A stretch of 64,000 bases of DNA from Crocodylus rhombifer (GCA_038503035.1 JAVSML010001167.1:1-64000), one strand, 5' to 3'. Numbered from the stretch's first letter, positions 50,007 through 62,292 are shown. Program-made: numbers and translations. The notes: generated by a model from the letters alone, not told the origin.

Positions 50007-50043
<37 letters not shown>
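50007..50043. repeat. (CA)n microsatellite
   Basis: Eighteen and a half perfect CA units, followed by a C-rich stretch to 50059. Confidence 0.95.
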
Positions 50044-50046
<3 letters not shown>

Positions 50047-50944
50047 CCCCCCCACCCCGGGGAAACTTCCAGGGGAAATATGAGCTAGACTTAGTGGCAC
50101 TGTGTTTAAGAAATTTGTTTTCATATGGTTTGTAACCTCTTGCACTTTGTCTAGTAAGAATCAATATGTTTGGAAACTATGCAAAGCTTATCTGTTTGAT
50201 TGTTTACTCACTACTACCATCCATGTGTATCCTGAAGAGTCAAATTGTAAAGCAGAGGGTCTACCCCTTGAGACTGTGGGGAAAGGCATGGTTTAACCTG
50301 TGGTGGCAGCTTGAAGGGTCAGGACAGGACCCTGAACAGAACTTGGATCATTGGTTCTAGCTCTTAGGAATGACTCTGTATCCTAGAGACCCCAAGATTA
50401 AATGATAATGTCAAGGCTCTGTTCATTCTAGGGGCTTAATGCCTCCAGGGATTCAGTGACAAGAATCTTTGCCAACTAACTTTTGAGTGGCCAACAGGGA
50501 GGTTAGGCCAAGCGTTGTCATAGCTATCTCTTTGTAGTGATTGATTATACAGTGTTCTCTTGCCCCCTGTTCCTTTATGTTATACATCAACACTCTTGCT
50601 TCCATCTCTGTCCATTTTCTTTCTCTAGCTTCTCTTTTTTTAATCTTCTTCCTCTGCCTCTGCCTTCCCATTGGCTCTGCCTTCATGCTTCCCATTTTTA
50701 ATTGTTTTGGTTTTCTCTTGCTTTATGGACCCATTTCTCTATTTCCCATTCAAGAGGATACCCTTGGATTGGGAGCATCCAGCTGCAAATGTTCTGGCAG
50801 CTTAGTGTTTGAGAAATTTACCAGTGTTCCCATACCAATATAATTATACTTTAGTAGTTATACTGGTATGTCCTTCTGCTTTTTTTTATTTTATTTAGCT
50901 CATGTCAGAAAGCATATAATTACATCTTGAAACATTCTTCATAT
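50044..50944. other. Intergenic, no gene seen
   Basis: A T/C-rich part at 50530-50700 gives open frames on both strands without any domain. Confidence 0.4.
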
Positions 50945-51040
50945 GATTATAAGTATTTCCCTATTTTACAGATGGAGAAACCAAGGCAGAGACAGTTGAA
51001 ATGACTTTTCCCTAGTCATTTATCAAGAAAATGTCAGTTT
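50945..51040 (-). repeat. MIR-like SINE fragment
   Basis: tccctattttacagatggagaaaccaaggcag followed by gttgaaatgactt (in pieces) is the conserved MIR core read on the minus strand. The rest is too worn to align by eye. Confidence 0.65.
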
Positions 51041-51477
51041 GGAAAAGAGCCTAGGCTCTGAAGCCTCTTAGAAAAAGTGCCACTTCTTTTATTCTGTTCT
51101 GCTCTGGGACAAACCCATATTCTAAAGACCTTTTTAGCATCTTTTATCTTGAACAATGTATGCATGCCCTGAAGCAGCCATGGCATTTCCCAGATACCTG
51201 AAAGGTAATACAGAAATCTAGCAGCAATTTTGATGTGCTTTTATGCTTTTGCGCTTTCAAACCAAACCTCCTTTTATTGTACATATATGCTACTGTGAAA
51301 GAGATTTATCCCTTGCATAATTGCATTGGCAATGCACTTGTATTCATGACATTTTAAGAAAAGTAATTTAGATACCCAAACAACACTTAGCAATGTATGA
51401 ACTGTTTCCCACAATGGAAAGAATAGCATCTTTGGTCACTAAATTATAGTACTTAAATGAAATTTAATCACAATGGG
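51041..51477. other. Intergenic, no gene seen
   Basis: No feature recognised. Confidence 0.4.
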
Positions 51478-51836
51478 TATTTCTACATACGCTCTGGGAG
51501 TGGGTGAGGGCACTTTAATTAGAGCGGCTCTAAGGGCATTTATACACTTGCTGTGGGAATGGTGGGGGTTAATTAAAGTGGCTCCAAGAGCTGCTCTAAT
51601 TAAAGCGCCTGAAGCATCTCATGTATCAGCATCCATGCACTTAAAAATGGCAGTGGGGGTACTTTAAATAAAGCTTGTTAAGCAAGCTTTAGTTAAAGCA
51701 CCCCCCACCACCATTTTTAAGAATGGGGGTGCTGATACATAAGATGCTGGAATCTGCTGGAGCATGGTAATTAATCGAGTCTGCTCTGACAGTGTAATTA
51801 CAGTGCACTGGAGTGGCCTCGCTGCTCATGTACAGG
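51478..51836. mobile_element. Multi-hairpin MITE, copy 4, with duplicated left end
   Basis: The left terminus gggtatttctacatacgctc is followed after about 60 bases by a second terminus, gggcatttatacacttgctg. Each has its own cactttaattagagcggctc / gttaattaaagtggctcc module. The central hairpin (taaataaagcttgttaagca / agctttagttaaagc, 51664-51700) and the mirrored gtatcagcatccatgc / gggtgctgatacata follow. The right end is gctcatgtacaggcaccc. The left duplication makes this copy longer than the others. Confidence 0.85.
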
Positions 51837-52847
51837 CACCCTGACAATTTGAGTTTAATGATAAGAGTGTGTTTTTTGTTGTTTGTCAGTTTTCTCCCTC
51901 TTTCATCTAGACTACTCATAGACTTGAATGAAGAGTATTTGCTAGTATTTAGAAATGTAGTACTTCAGAAGAATTCAGTGACTCTTTAAAATGATTAAGG
52001 AAATGAAAAAAAACCAAATAGTGAATATCACTGCATAAATTAAAAGCACTAAGTTTCACGTAAATGGGTGCAAATTAAAATTCATATCCAAACCTCCTCT
52101 CCCCTTTTCTTTTCCCTTTAATTGTTTATGATCAGATAAGAGTGCATTAGTCAACTATACTCCAATTGCTTTTACATCTGGAATTGAACCCAAACGTGAG
52201 AAGCCTTCTTTTTTTAAAATCCAATTCAGATATACTCCAATATGGGGAAAAAAGTTTCTTCTGGATACTGCTTTCATGACAGGTCAGTTGAGGATTGCGG
52301 AAATTTCACAAGAATAGCTGGAATCTTGTAATTTCCATCTTTCAAACAATTTGGGACCAATATAATTACTGGGTTTTTTCCATTTTTCTGCTGGAATAGT
52401 TGGAAAGAACAATATTTATGATTTACCATAATAAAACTGCTATAAGACCAGTTTGGCAATGCAAAATTATAATTGCTTTGATCAGATTTTTAGTCAATTT
52501 TCTTTTATTCGCTAATAGGTGTAGTTGTTTCTCCAAATGGTCACTTGTATTTTGATTTAGAAATCCATACTTTAAAAGAAATATTAAATGTATAATAAGG
52601 CTATAGGACAGAGTTTTATACATATCTTTGTATATTTTCATGAGCAGCAAAGTACAAACAAATCAGTAACTGTGTATTCAATTTGTCAATTTAAACACAT
52701 AATGGAAAATTAGATAAATAAAATATATTTGACAGTAAATGTGTCCACTGGGAACAGTTCCTTTGTGTTTTCCTTTATAGTGGCTAAACATTAAGTCAGA
52801 CCCTTAACTTGAATTTAATGTATTAAAGCAATAACAATCAAGACACA
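51837..52847. other. AT-rich intergenic, no gene seen
   Basis: No gene or repeat boundary recognised. Confidence 0.4.
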
Positions 52848-52972
52848 AGGCATTTCCTGGGAATTAATGACTGAATGGGAGGGTTGATGGCCCAAAGTGA
52901 AGCCGAGGGCCATTAACTTCAACTAGTCATTAATTCCCCAGGAAAATTCCCTGTGCTGAGGTTGTGAGTTCT
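52848..52972. repeat. 125-bp foldback element with ATTAATGACT arms
   Basis: The left arm (aaggcatttcctgggaatta, atgact, then ggttgatggccc) pairs with the right arm (gggccattaacttcaact, agtcattaattcccca, ggaaaattccctgtg). Arms of about 50 bases have a loop of about 13-20 bases near 52900. No flanking duplication was recognised. It could be an old MITE or a retained ancient repeat. Confidence 0.7.
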
Positions 52973-55695
52973 GTTTATAAGCTTCTTATATATTAAAAAG
53001 TATATAAATGCTCTCCCTGTTGTCCAAGCATTTAAAAGTACACCCTGGAATGGAAGCAATGAACCAATATTTAGTCTGTGCTGGTCTTGTCTGAGAAATT
53101 AAATGATCAGCAAAATTAAAAAGAAACAAACACAAACTTCTGTAGCAACCAGACTTGAATTCCTCAGGTAGACACTGCCTGGGGCTTTTGTGAACTTCAG
53201 TATAATAATGTATATATCCCAGGACAGACAGACAGGTGCTATGGTCAGCACAGCTCTCCTTGCTGTTGTGGAATAATCAGTTGGCATTCAAGCCGCTCTA
53301 TAGGTCCACTGAATCCCTATGCTTGTTTGCCCATAGTCAGAAATGACACCCCTACCATACCTAGTCTGCTACTATCATATTGTTGCACTTTTTTGTGCAA
53401 GTGGGAAAAGAAAGCAAGGGCTGTCCAGGTTAGTTTTTCACTTGAAACAGAAATCATAAGTAGTAGGTATTTTCTTAGTGGAATTTTGTATGCAGAATAG
53501 CTTATTTCTTTGGGGCACATCAGGAATCATAATAGGTAATTACCCAAACATTAAATAAATTCTGTTAAACCAATAGAAATTGTATGTATTGACAGATTTC
53601 ATGGGCCCAGATCCTAAATGGGAACATGGATTTCTAAACCTAGAGAGGAAATGTCAGGATCTTTCAGCCTGATTTGATATTGTATTCCTTTATTTATTTA
53701 CTAACATATCCACCATCATGTGTTTATTACTTATTTGTTTATGGGTTGTCAACTTATTGTTCAAGGTTGATTAATTATTAAAATGTGTATTAATTGTGTT
53801 ATCACATTAGTGCCTAGGGACCAATTGAAACGGGGTTCTATTATGAAGTACTATACAAAGAGCCATATTTTAAGCTTTTTAAGCTCATTGTCTAATTTCA
53901 TTTCTCCCAACCTAGGAATTAAAAAAAATCCATAAAAAATGTAAGGAATGAAGGTAGTAATGGTATTAACTATCTTTCTCACTTTTTTTATCTGACCTTG
54001 ACAGTATTGATTCAACTTGTATGAAAATTAATTTGAGGAGAGAAGAACCCAAACATTTTATTTTTAAGACTTGCAATTTCCAAGACCAATTGCAAGTTGT
54101 TGCTCTTCCTGTGGGTTTTTTTTTCAGATTGATTTTTTTTTTCTTATTTGATGAAGTGGTTACTAGCTAGTGCCTTGTAACTTGGCCAACTGTTTTCAGG
54201 AATCATTCCATTCATCTTATAATTGGCAATAAAATGTTCCATCTCTGACTTGCAGCTTATTTAAAAATCAGTCACTGGTAATAACAAATGGAAACTCAGC
54301 ATGTGGAAATATATGAAAAGGATGTTGAACCGTGTTTAGGGGGTTTTATTACCTTTGGTATGTTTGTGCGTCTGTGAAGTAATTGTGGTATATGAGCACA
54401 CAATTATACGGAGGTGGTAAAACAGTTTCAACCTGGCTTTTAACTTGCTTATAAAATTGCTCTAATCTGGTAAAGAGTATTCTCTGGATTAATTTATGTA
54501 AAATATGGTCATTCAGCACTGTGAAATAAAAAAATAAAAATCAGTTTATGAAGGGCCTCCACAATATAGGGTTTTGCTAAGACAGAGCCAGTTTGCAATT
54601 GATGCAGCATTAGTTCATATTTTCCTCTGCAATCCATTCTGATTTCAGCTTTGGTGCAGCCACATAATCAAGGAAGGAAGCAGAACCCTTATTGCATATG
54701 GTCTATAACAAATACAGAAAAAAAGAGAAAAGGACAAAACTAAAGATGAGCCTAAACCATCCAAGCATTGCTCAGACTTTCGGAAAGCTTCAGTTCAAAT
54801 CTTGATCTTAACCTCATGGCTGATGCACCCTAGCCCTCTTGACCCTGAAATAACTGAATCAAAATTGAAGGCCCAAGGATCAGACAGAACTGAGAGAGGA
54901 GGGAATGCTGTACACAAGAAGAAGATATTGGGAACAATAAAGAATATATACAATGTAAAATATGAAATTAAATCGAATACCTCTGTGTGAGAGTATATAT
55001 TTAATATATCAATATAGCATGTCTAATTCAATTTTGGGGGGTTAGACATGATATATAGAGGTGCATTCTATAATTTGAATTGCCATGCTCAAATGTTAGA
55101 ATTCTATTAGAGCACTTTGACTCAGTGTTTTATATTCAGACTTATTATATTAAGTTCATTAATTTCACATCACTTTAAAGACGTGTATTGAAAAGGAAAT
55201 AAATATTCCATTTAAAACCATCACTTAGGTGAGTAATGAGGTTACTAAATTTTAAACTTTGCAGTATTACAGAAAGTTTGAGTTTTAGCTGTATCAAAAT
55301 GAGCAATAATGGATATTTGGTAGTGCTTGTTAGAATTTCCATAGGACCTTTTCTCCAACGACTTCAAAATACTTCCCAACCACACATTGGCTATCTAAGC
55401 ATTCCAATGTCTCTGTTTTTTTTATATTTATTATTATAGGATGCTATTTTACATATCAGTAAAAAGCTTAAGGAACTTGAACATGATCATATGATATTGC
55501 TTGGTAGGTCTGTCACAGAATCCTTAGAAACAGAGAGACTTATGAGTTCTAAAGAACCCAATCAATACATTAGCATAGGTCTAAGCTTTCATGGTTGAAG
55601 AGTACAGGGGGGTTTTAAACAACTCCCCTTCTCCAGTCATAGAATTGCTAAATAAGTGAAAACAGCAGATTGAAAGGATTATTTTAAGAATAGCA
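52973..55695. other. Long AT-rich intergenic stretch, no gene seen
   Basis: 2.7 kb with no recognisable transposon, CpG cluster or coding exon. Confidence 0.4.
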
Positions 55696-56124
55696 GGGCA
55701 CATCTACATGAGAAGTTTACTGCTGGACTTATTAGCTCCGCAGTAGTCTCAGCATCTACATGTGCAATCCTATTCAGTAAACACAAGTACTATCCTACTG
55801 CAGTATTCTTAGTGTGTAGGACCACATGTGTGAATGCTGGCAGAGCTAGCTGGGGTATGAGGGTGGTTAAGTGCAGGGGCTGCCAGCCAGCTGTCCCTGA
55901 ACTGAAGTACCCTTATGCCACAGCCAGCTCCTCCACAACACATTGAGCTGGGTTGGAGCAGGAGGCTGACCTCTAGGTCCCCTGCCAGCTCGGGCTGCTC
56001 TGACTCAGTTCAATGTATCGTAGTCCTGGGTGCACGTGTAAATGCGGTACCCGAGAGCAATACATTCTGGTGCAATATGCATCAGAGTTTATTATGTTGC
56101 TATAATTGCACATGCAGATGCACC
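55696..56124. mobile_element. MITE with GGGCACATCTACATG termini
   Basis: The left end gggcacatctacatgagaag and the right end (reverse complement ggtgcatctgcatgtgcaat) are inverted. AT-rich arms contain tattcagtaaacacaag and gtttattatgttgct. The GC-rich core (55850-56010) carries ccagccagctgtccctg. Sister of 33774-34106. Target duplication not resolved. Confidence 0.7.
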
Positions 56125-57690
56125 TGCAGTGAAATGCTGTTAAATATTTTGATAATTAAGAATGTTATAAAATTAATTTGCAGAAAAGATTTTAGAAGTA
56201 CTCACTATCTTCAGTACTGTCAAGGCATGGTATATTGTAAGGGCATATCCAGATAAGTCTATGCCAGGAAAACAAATTACATTCCAAAATGTGATACACC
56301 AAGCTAAATACAGTTTAGCTCTTACTCTAGTACGCAATGACAAACATGTTTCCTAATGTGTCTACTGGTCATGACCATCTAATGCATATATCCATAGCTA
56401 GCCACAAATAGCTCAGCCCTTCACATAAATGTGTATGTGAGGAGTACAACTCCCATTCATATATATAACGAAGAGGGAAAAAATCAAGTTTATTGAAAGG
56501 AAAGCATTTTTATTTTATAGGGGGAAATTTTTATTTTTAAAACATTTTGAAATGTGTCTGAATATAAATATTACTTTTTAAAAACATATATTGACTGAAA
56601 TGGCACCTTGACCAAAGTTTCCTTGATTATTTAAAAAAGCACAAATGGAGTTAATCAATACTGTCCATATTAATAACTGATATACATTCTGCTGAGATCT
56701 AAAGATTGAAGAGAGTAGATAGACTATGGAAAAGAGACTATGGCAAAAGGGAGTATGGCAAAAAAAAAAGAAATACACACCCAAAAGGAATAATATGAAA
56801 AAATTCTAAAGATGTATTTAATTTACAGTTATAACTTAAATGCCTAAGCACCTACAATATGTGTTGCAAACTCAAAGATTCTAACAAACAGATGAACGAG
56901 AGTAATATTACAAAAAATGGTGTATTTCTGGAATTGGTATTATATCAGTGTTTTATCAGGAATTTTTTTGCTGGTATGCCGTTGTCCATTATGCAAGAAT
57001 GATTATTTGGAATCTGCTAGAAAGAAGAAACTTAAACTATTGATTAATAAAGAAAACCATAAAGTGGGGGATGGGTAGGGGGTAGAAATAATCTTTAGTC
57101 TTTGAACAGTGGCATTAGAACGATCATCATCATTTTAAGATCAAATAGCCTTTTTCACTGAAGCCTAGTCTCTCATTGTTTTGGTCCAGTTTCTTAAGTA
57201 GGCTACTATATAAGTAACCCTTATAAGTTCTTTTCTAAACAAAAAATAAGACTTTAAAGACTATTAAGAAGACAAGAATAGTAATTTGCCCTGGATGAAA
57301 GCTAAAACTTGTGATAGTATCAGTTGTTTATAGGCAACTTTGAATCAATCACAGGGATTTTACATCAATTAAATCTTGGTAAGGGGGAGCTTGATGTGTG
57401 GATGATAATTGGCCTTTGTTTACCCCTACTGTGTGCATCTACAGCTCTTCCCTTGCAACCTACCACAGAATAGCTGGTTCTCCAGTAATTAATTATCCAT
57501 ATGGTTTCCTACAGATTGATACCTCCCTTCTGACATTTGTATTGAGAGGCTTGATTTGTAGTCAACCTCTGCAATTCACTGCGTTGAATTTTACCTTTAA
57601 CATATGAACAAAATAATGGTTTAATGCTTTTAACTAGGGTATTATTGCTATTCTGGATTGGTATAGTTACTTTCATTTGCCTTAGTCATC
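56125..57690. other. AT-rich intergenic, no gene seen
   Basis: No gene or repeat boundary recognised. Confidence 0.4.
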
Positions 57691-57698
57691 ATCTATGA

Positions 57699-58009
57699 CA
57701 GGAATGGCCAATCTGTGGCACAGGTGCTACAAGTGACACAGGCAGTCTTTTTGTGCAGCATGTGACAGATTGGAAAGGGGACAGGGCAGCACAGTGGCAG
57801 ATTGGGCAGAGAGCAGAAAGGAGAGCCTCAGATCAAGTGGGGAGCAAAGGGCAGGAAGTAGCAAGCAGAGCACCTGCTGGGTCAGGGAGTACAGGGCATG
57901 GAGTAGGAAGCTGAGCAGCAGATCAGGTAGAAAAAAGGGATCATAGTAGCACTTAAGGAGAATGGGGGCTAATGTTTGGTACTCCTGCCAAAAAGGTTGG
58001 CATCCACTG
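57699..58009. mobile_element. hAT-like MITE, 311 bp
   Basis: The left end caggaatggccaatctgtgg and the right end (reverse complement cagtggatgccaaccttttt) are inverted. Both are followed by ggcac / ggcag, as in hAT elements with GGCAACC-type ends. The flanks ATCTATGA (57691-57698) and ATCCATTA (58010-58017) match at 6 of 8. The core is purine-rich. Confidence 0.75.
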
Positions 58010-58077
58010 ATCCATTATATCAATTTGGCAGTTTAACTACAAAAGTAGAATCTTTTTGAAGGGGTGGATTAAAAAAT

Positions 58078-58400
58078 GGGCATCTATGCACATGACAGAG
58101 CTCTGCTCCAACATGTGCTAATTAGCACGTCAGATTAATCAAATCTGCTGCGAGTCTGCTGGAATGTGTTAATTAGTGCACTCCAGCAGCCCCTGCATCA
58201 CCACGTGTATTCAGCGTCCCCGCATTTCAAAATGGTGGTGGCTTGTCAAATGAGCTTTAGTTAAAGTGCCCTAGATGCCATTTTGAAATGTGGGATATTG
58301 AATACACGTGATGCTGCGGGCGCTTTAATTAGAGTGGCTCTCAGACCTGCTCTAATTAAAGCGCCTCTCACTTCAACTTGGAGCACTTGTATGGATGCCC
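58078..58400. mobile_element. Multi-hairpin MITE, copy 5, both termini intact
   Basis: The left end gggcatctatgcacatg and the right end (reverse complement gggcatccatacaagtgc) are both present. They are flanked by AAT at 58075-58077 and 58401-58403, a candidate 3-bp TSD. Order inside: cagattaatcaaatctgctg, tggaatgtgttaattagtgc, cacgtgtattcagcgtcccc, cattt-caaaatggtgg, the central hairpin (shortened: gcttgtcaaatgagctttag), the mirror, then ggcgctttaattagagtggc and its complement. It is the best copy for defining the family's ends. Confidence 0.88.
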
Positions 58401-58814
58401 AATGTATTCTCTTCGGATTATGTTGATTTTACTGTGAATAGCAAACTAAAGCAGGATAAATATTAGAAAACAGTCCTTGTTCCAATCTGCCCACAACAAA
58501 CATGGTGATCTGAGGTTCATAAGGGTTATTTTAGACAGCTATCCCATAACTTCATAGCAATGTACTCCTGAACATTAAATGTTCTATGCAAACTTTCTGC
58601 AGTCTGACTGACAGAAATAAAATGGCTTGGGACTGAAAACGTGTACAATTACTAAATCTATATGGATGTGTTCTTTACCTTAATCATTCCCCTTCCCCAT
58701 TTTATTACATTCCCGTATGCTGTCCTTAATTACTTTCTAGCTTGGGTGTGTATTCCCTTTAAAATATTTGGAAACATGAGGTCCACATTTTTACATTCCC
58801 CAACTGGCTATTAA

Positions 58815-58900
58815 TTTTATTGTGCCAAACTCTGCTCTCAGAGTGGTAACAATCTGAAGTAACCCCATTGATTTAAGTGGGACAGAGTTTAGCCCATTAA
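58815..58900. repeat. Ancient palindromic repeat fragment
   Basis: aactctgctctcagagtggt, tctgaagtaaccccattgat and gggacagagtttagccc correspond to the common reptile repeat with CTGCTCTCAGTTACACC and CCATTGACTTC words. Short and worn. Confidence 0.4.
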
Positions 58901-61900
58901 TTTACTAACTCTTTTAAGGAATTTATGAAGGAATTTAGGATGCAGGGAGCAGCAAAAATTTCCCTTAATAATACTTTTGAGAACCTAAATTGAGAAAAAA
59001 TGAAAAAGCTGTATGCAAACTGTTTGCTTAGCTAATGAGATAGAGGAGTGGAGGAGTTACATTTTAAAATGATATAAAATGTTAATATTTGGGGCAAGTA
59101 AGCAGAATTACCTGCAGCTTGAACAGTGAACAATTATAGAAAAAATGTTAGGCAAGGTAGGCTAACTACACTTATCTGTCTTAGTCAGGAAATGGTCAAC
59201 ATTTCCCCAGTAGGAAATGTGAGGTTTGTAGTGAATGTGAGGTTTGTAGTAAAAAGTCCAAATGAAAAAGCAATTAGTCCAAATGTTCCTTATGTTAATT
59301 CTGTATATTCCTAGAGATTCCTGGTGGGTTCAAACATTTAAATTGGTGGCTTAAGCTGAGAATTTGCAAAGAAGGTGAATGCTGTAGCAGACTAGACAAA
59401 AAGTCACAGGGTTATGTTGAATAGACACAGAGAGAAGGAACTGCAGACCTGATGTAACGCTGTGCAAAGTAAATGGATGCTGAAGTTGAGATCTATCGGT
59501 AGGAGTATTGAATCACAAATCATCATCTAGAAAACTGGGAATTCTGAATACTACAGCAGCTAAACAACTGCAGTATGGATTTTGGGGGCATGGTGAAAGC
59601 AGCAAGTAATCCTTTTTGGTGCAGATATAAATGACATGGGTTTATTAGCTATTTGTTTTTTTCTAATCTATCTCCCTGTTAGATATGAGAGAATAATATT
59701 TTAATTGACTTTTCACTTTGGCTCTCAATTATTTTAACAACATGACTTATTTTTTCAAACCTGAAGTTCTGGAGAGAAAAAGCAATGTTATCCAGCAAGA
59801 AAAAAAGCATTCTTTGCCCAGCTCTGATTTGATGCAATTCTCTGTAGCTTGGAAACTCCAGGGAAATATGGCAGTGTGGGATTAGCATTCATTATGAAGT
59901 GACTAAATGCTTGTTTACTGAGTGTGGGAATCAGGAGAAAACCGGAAACTCCACCTGGATTTCCTAGATTTTCAGCACCCTTTCTGTAGGACCTGAAAGG
60001 AGTGATGGTATTTTAGAAGGAAGGAGGAATAGCCTGTGAGATGGGTGTGCTTCAGTGGGAGCGACAAGCATCTTCTTCTGCGGTTTCATTACATCTGTAG
60101 CAAGTCTAGCTGTGACACTTTCAGACAATACAATATGTATATGGAGGACTGTATGGAGAATGGCCTAATTTATCTAGGTCAGAGGCATGCTGGTGTGGTC
60201 CTGATGCCTCTATTGCTGAGCTTTCATTTGAAGAGAGATGGTGGAGCCAACCAAACCGAAGATACCCATGAACCTAATTCCAGGTAATTACTGAATTTCT
60301 AAATGTAAACTTTTAGTCAATAAAAAATTGAATACATACTGAAATAACATCAGTAACAATTCTGTAGGAGAGGAAAAGTGTCATAGCTTGGACACATGCT
60401 ATGATATTATAAGCTTATGTCAGCACATAGACCAAAAATCAGACCTTAAATCCAAAGTCAAATACACTCAGGATTTATTATTTTGATGAAAAAGTTACAA
60501 TTACCTTTACAAGCAGAATAGTAATGTCAGATTCAAGTGATGTTTTTATTATCTCCTAAAATATTGGACCAAAAAGACACGTTGGTTTTTGTATCCTCAA
60601 AATGAAAACCCCAAAGGAGTAAAATAGAAATGTTATTTTGAGCTAGACATATTGATTAGTGTTCTCTCCTCAGCAAGATTATTTATTCATTTTCCTTGTG
60701 AATGCTTTATTTGGCTTTGATCTTTTTCCATTTAGAACAGGTTACAATTATGTGTACATGCTCTTTTACTGAAAGAAACAAATACATATTTACAGAATAT
60801 CAGTATCTGTGTCTATGGATGACTGTTTGAAAAATAACAGCAAAGTTTCTATTTCGGGGAAGCATTTTTTAAAACTGCTTTCACAAAAGTTAAATTTCCC
60901 CACTGGTATGAAAGATTATGCTCTTTTATGCACTTCCTAGATTTCCTGTGTTGATAAATACATCTTTCTCATTTAATAGTCTTATAGTGCTCAATGCTTA
61001 GAGGGTTAACAGTGATTTTTGTTAACTCTCTGCGACCAAAGAGGAACTGAAAACAAGGTGAAAACTACAACTGACAAGAAAAAGGCAAAAAAACACTGAT
61101 TTTTCTGAAGCTCACTTCTAGTATAAATAGTTCACTTCGTAAGAAGAATTTATGGATTTTTTTTTGTTTTGACAGAAATTGGCATTCGGGAATTACGACC
61201 TTAATGTACATGATTAGAGTAAAATGTTGAAAAAACATAATTATTCATGACAGACACTTTTTGTCAAAATAAAGTTGGGGTGGAAACTAAAATAAGATCT
61301 TATTTTACCGCCCCTCTCCCTCCCCCCCCCCGCACAACATAGTGTTTCATATCAATCCATATTTCAGTTTAAAAAATTGCCCCATATGCATTGCTGGATC
61401 ATTTAAATATATGATTTGAAGGTCAGTTGCATAGGGATGAAATCTAATCTGGGGGAACGAAGACAAACATATTTATCCAAAATGTTAACTTACTCCCAAA
61501 ATGTGAAACAAAAAGCAGAAATTAGACAATTATGGAACTATTCTGAGATTGCGTTCCAGTCTCCTGCCCCAGTTACAGCGCAGGCACTCTTTTTTCTTTT
61601 TTTAATTCCCTTTTGCAGGGAGTAAATATTGCACTCATTTTTAGTACCTGATGACTTCCATCCCGGACACCCTCCACTACAGGATGCCAAAGAGCCATCC
61701 AGCGCTGAACTTTGAGCACTTTCCCAACAGATCTCTGTAAAATGATTTTAAAAACCCCCCAAAAACCATGGAGTGCACTTCCCCCCTCCTCCTTTTAATT
61801 ACATTTCAAATACAAATTCCTAGATTCTGACGTGTCTGTAAAAACACAGCTGTTGCTGTATTTCATGATGGCTTATCTTTATAAAGATCTAGGAGGGTAG

Positions 61901-61956
61901 GGGGAAAAGACAAAACTGGGTGGTCAACCTCATTTGCTAAGGAAAAGCCGGAGGAG
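58901..61956. other. AT-rich intergenic, no gene seen
   Basis: 3 kb upstream of the CpG island with no recognised repeat boundary. An 18-bp tandem pair (gaatgtgaggtttgtagt) lies near 59215-59250 and a short C run at 61320-61331. Frames here are short and have no domain. Upstream regulatory elements of the downstream gene could lie here but cannot be seen from one sequence. Confidence 0.4.
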
Positions 61957-61964
61957 CATGGCAT

Positions 61965-62240
61965 TGCTTGAGGCTGGGGGCACTGCTACTGGCAGATGGA
62001 CCTGGGAAGCTCCGAAAGACCTCACGCCATGGAACTGAACTGCCAGCACAAGCAGAGAGAGACCTGCATTGCACAGCCCTGCTTGTCTGCTCTTAACATA
62101 CTTGGGGCTGGGGGCATGGCTACTGGCAGCCGGACCTGGGAGACTCCAGGAGCCCTGGTGCCAACACAGGGCTGAACAGGTGACACAGGCAGGGGGAGCT
62201 GTGCTGCACAGCACACAGGACTCCACTTCCTCTGCTCTTC
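61965..62240. repeat. Two-copy tandem duplication, unit about 134 bp
   Basis: ggctgggggcactgctactggc with atggacctgggaagctcc (from 61973) recurs as ggctgggggcatggctactg with ccggacctgggagactcc (from 62106). Downstream words (gcacagccctgcttgtctgc / gcacagcacacaggactcca) also correspond. Similarity is about 75-80% by eye. Confidence 0.7.
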
Positions 62241-62292
62241 ACCTTGGGAGGGAGGGACAGTCTTAACTTGCTCTGCTACCTTACCCGTACCC

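Noticed and set aside
14141..51040. tRNA genes
   Set aside because: Only MIR-like SINE remnants were found, with decayed tRNA-like parts. No intact A and B boxes with a foldable tRNA.
11928..58400. CRISPR-like arrays of repeated palindromes
   Set aside because: Copies are dispersed, hundreds to thousands of bases apart, with transposon termini and target duplications. No spacer structure.
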